DNA of 64,000 bases from Litorivicinus sp. (GTDB lineage Bacteria > Pseudomonadota > Gammaproteobacteria > Pseudomonadales > Litorivicinaceae), in the NCBI GenBank assembly GCA_018401755.1, contig JAGYKJ010000006.1, positions 434,001 to 498,000 on the forward strand, in the 5' to 3' direction. The notes below the pieces were generated by a model. It worked only from the letters and a program-made list of their open reading frames with translations. It ran no database searches and was not told the origin of the DNA. Of the stretch, positions 62,740 through 64,000 are shown one piece after another. The stretch's first letter is position 1; every line of letters starts with the position of its first letter. The translations under genes were made by a program, and so were the position numbers.

Positions 62740-63973
62740 TTATAGCTCGTTGACGATTGGAAGCGTCTTTAGATGTGCGTCGATAGTTTCAACAACATCT
62801 GAATGTATCGGCAGATGCGCCTTCTCCTCGTTCCACCGCTCCATGAAGATGGAAACGGTCTCCTGAGCCGTGCTCGAGACAAGCTTCGGTGGCAGAGCGG
62901 CCTTGGCAGCAAGGTGGTCAAGCTCGTCTTTATTCAACTCGTCAAAGCGCTTTGTGCGGCTGAAATTCAGGGCCGCCTGATCTCCGATGATGTAAGGGAT
63001 TGTCGACACAAAATCGTAGGCAGGAGAGAGCCGGGGATGTCGTCCATCCGGATAGATCAGCGACCAATTTTTGAGGTGCATATCACCGTTGCCGATCATC
63101 GTGTTGAAAATCAGGCGACGGATAAATTCTGCAACGTCCCTTGATTCCGTCTCAGAGGCAATGACTTGCGCAATGTTTGCTGAGCTTGCATTTTTATACT
63201 TCCGATCAGCAAAGACGCCATAGACCTGTGCAAAGTCTTCGATATGGATACGTTCTGCATCTTGCGCCCGGTCGAAGCGTTCAATGACGAAGGCCTTGGC
63301 GCCTAGCCGATCAACACCAGGGGGGAGATTCCGGATGGAGGTCACATCAACGAGATCGATGGCAGGCACAGAAATTCCGACCATGCGCGCCAGCGTCATC
63401 ATCGAGAACTCGTTTTCGGGGACACCGCGATACTCATTAGACGGGAGCTTTACGATCCAGTCGCCTCCGACTCCGCGTACCGGAATGGTGAGGCCACCGC
63501 TTGTATCGGTGATGGCAGAAAATTTCATCTGTACGCCAGCGAGAGAAAAGCGCATGGCGTTTTCGTGAACGTCCGGGCTCTCGCCATCGTCCAGGTCGGT
63601 ATCATCGAGGAGTGGCCAGGCTTCTCCATCGGCCGGTTCGACCGTTACTGCCCCTGGCAGATCGCGCCCCAAGACCCACATGATGAAAAACTCTCTATCA
63701 GCGTGAACTTTGGCCTTCTCCGCGAGGTATTTCCGCAAATATCCCTCCGGCAGGAGGTTGGAGAAGAAGGGCATCAGCTTCATCTGATACGCCCTGTGGT
63801 CCGTGATCAGGTCACCATGGATGTCTTTGAAGCTAAGGCTCAGGGTGCTCCGGTTGAGGATCGTTGACATAGCCGTCGGTAAAAGCAAAGACGGTCCTCT
63901 CGCCACCCAAGTAAGTCACCGTTCCAATCAATTGGCCGTGCAGTTTCACGTTGAGGGTGGAAACGTCAGGCAT
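62740..63973 (-). pseudogene. hipA: HipA-family toxin kinase with one frameshift
   Basis: Ser/Thr kinase toxin of the HipBA system, which phosphorylates glutamyl-tRNA synthetase in known members. The true start is ATG 63973 (MPDVSTLNVKLHGQLIG), and the first frame runs to about DGYVNDP, then hits a stop. The rest of HipA continues in another frame from NRSTLSLSF to the end at 62740. It includes the kinase loop GNGDMHLKNWSL and the metal motif AYDFVST. The total length, 1234 bases, is one more than a multiple of three, so a single extra base lies near 63853-63862. It is a mutation or a sequencing error; if real, the toxin is split. Confidence 0.85.
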
Positions 63974-64000
63974 CGTCGTCCTCATCGAGTGAATAGGCCG
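63966..64000 (-). CDS. hipB: HipB-like antitoxin, C-terminal end only
   Basis: Only the last ten codons are in the window (AYSLDEDDDA then stop at 63966-63968). They overlap the hipA ATG by 8 bases, the usual hipBA arrangement. The acidic tail suits a HipB end, but the assignment rests on position. Confidence 0.5.
   Translation of the reverse strand, partial: AYSLDEDDDA

Noticed and set aside
59640..64000. Integron cassette array, because several toxin-antitoxin modules lie in one orientation
   Set aside because: I searched the gaps for paired attC core sites (RYYYAAC and GTTRRRY with inverted arms) and found no convincing set; no integrase is in the window.
1..64000. CRISPR array, rRNA operon or prophage
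   Set aside because: No regularly spaced repeats, no ribosomal RNA sequence and no phage structural or integrase genes were seen.

Overview
The window reads as a chromosomal segment of a Gram-negative proteobacterium (Pseudomonadota), probably marine. It is dense in periplasmic-binding-protein transporters: one TAXI-type TRAP, three DctPQM-type TRAP, one tripartite tricarboxylate (Tct/Bug) and two ABC systems. It also holds a molybdenum formate dehydrogenase, a tungsten-type aldehyde oxidoreductase cluster, a SoxC-like sulfite dehydrogenase, and a tRNA-Arg relic of beta/gamma-proteobacterial type. I cannot assign a species. Genes are tightly packed, with many 1-8 bp start/stop overlaps.

Layout. 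(1) 1-11014, plus strand: TAXI-TRAP transporter, class III aminotransferase and BKACE-type beta-keto acid cleavage enzyme; then an NMT1/THI5-type ABC transporter, a TsoY-like membrane protein and a MetY-like sulfhydrylase. (2) 11096-18119: a GntR/TauE/FAH operon on the minus strand, divergent from a frameshifted FAH gene, a Bug-TctAB transporter and an OsmC protein. (3) 18177-23966: FdsGB-fusion and FdsA formate dehydrogenase, translationally coupled to a subtilisin-like protease. (4) 24381-29439: AorABC-like aldehyde oxidoreductase with MoaD-like, unknown 98-aa and MoeB/ThiF-like genes. (5) 29597-34449: a YdjM-like membrane protein and an ABC transporter preceded by a PHO-box-like sequence, a candidate phosphonate (2-aminoethylphosphonate) importer. 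(6) 34541-46269: a sugar-acid catabolic island with enolase-superfamily dehydratase, DHDPS-family enzyme, GntR, PdxA-like dehydrogenase and ketoglutarate-semialdehyde-type dehydrogenase, served by two TRAP transporters. (7) 46685-57454: DUF305 protein; a MocR regulator, epoxide hydrolase, aldehyde dehydrogenase and serine dehydratase cluster; a divergent TRAP transporter (order P-M-Q); and a YeiH-type sulfate exporter candidate. (8) 57821-59405: SoxC-like sulfite dehydrogenase and a mono-haem cytochrome c. (9) 59640-64000: an accessory tail with four toxin-antitoxin modules, all on the minus strand: ParD with a truncated ParE, PrlF-YhaV, an HI1419/HI1420-like pair, and HipBA with a frameshifted hipA. 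A degenerate tRNA-Arg lies among them.

How the parts fit together (inference): each transporter appears to feed a local catabolic set. Amino or keto acids would enter region 1, acylpyruvate-like compounds region 2, sugar acids region 6, and an unknown epoxide/aldehyde/hydroxy-amino acid substrate, possibly sulfur-containing, region 7. Formate dehydrogenase and the AOR supply NADH from one-carbon and aldehyde intermediates. Hairpins follow six of the seven binding-protein genes, which suggests a general device for making more binding protein than permease.
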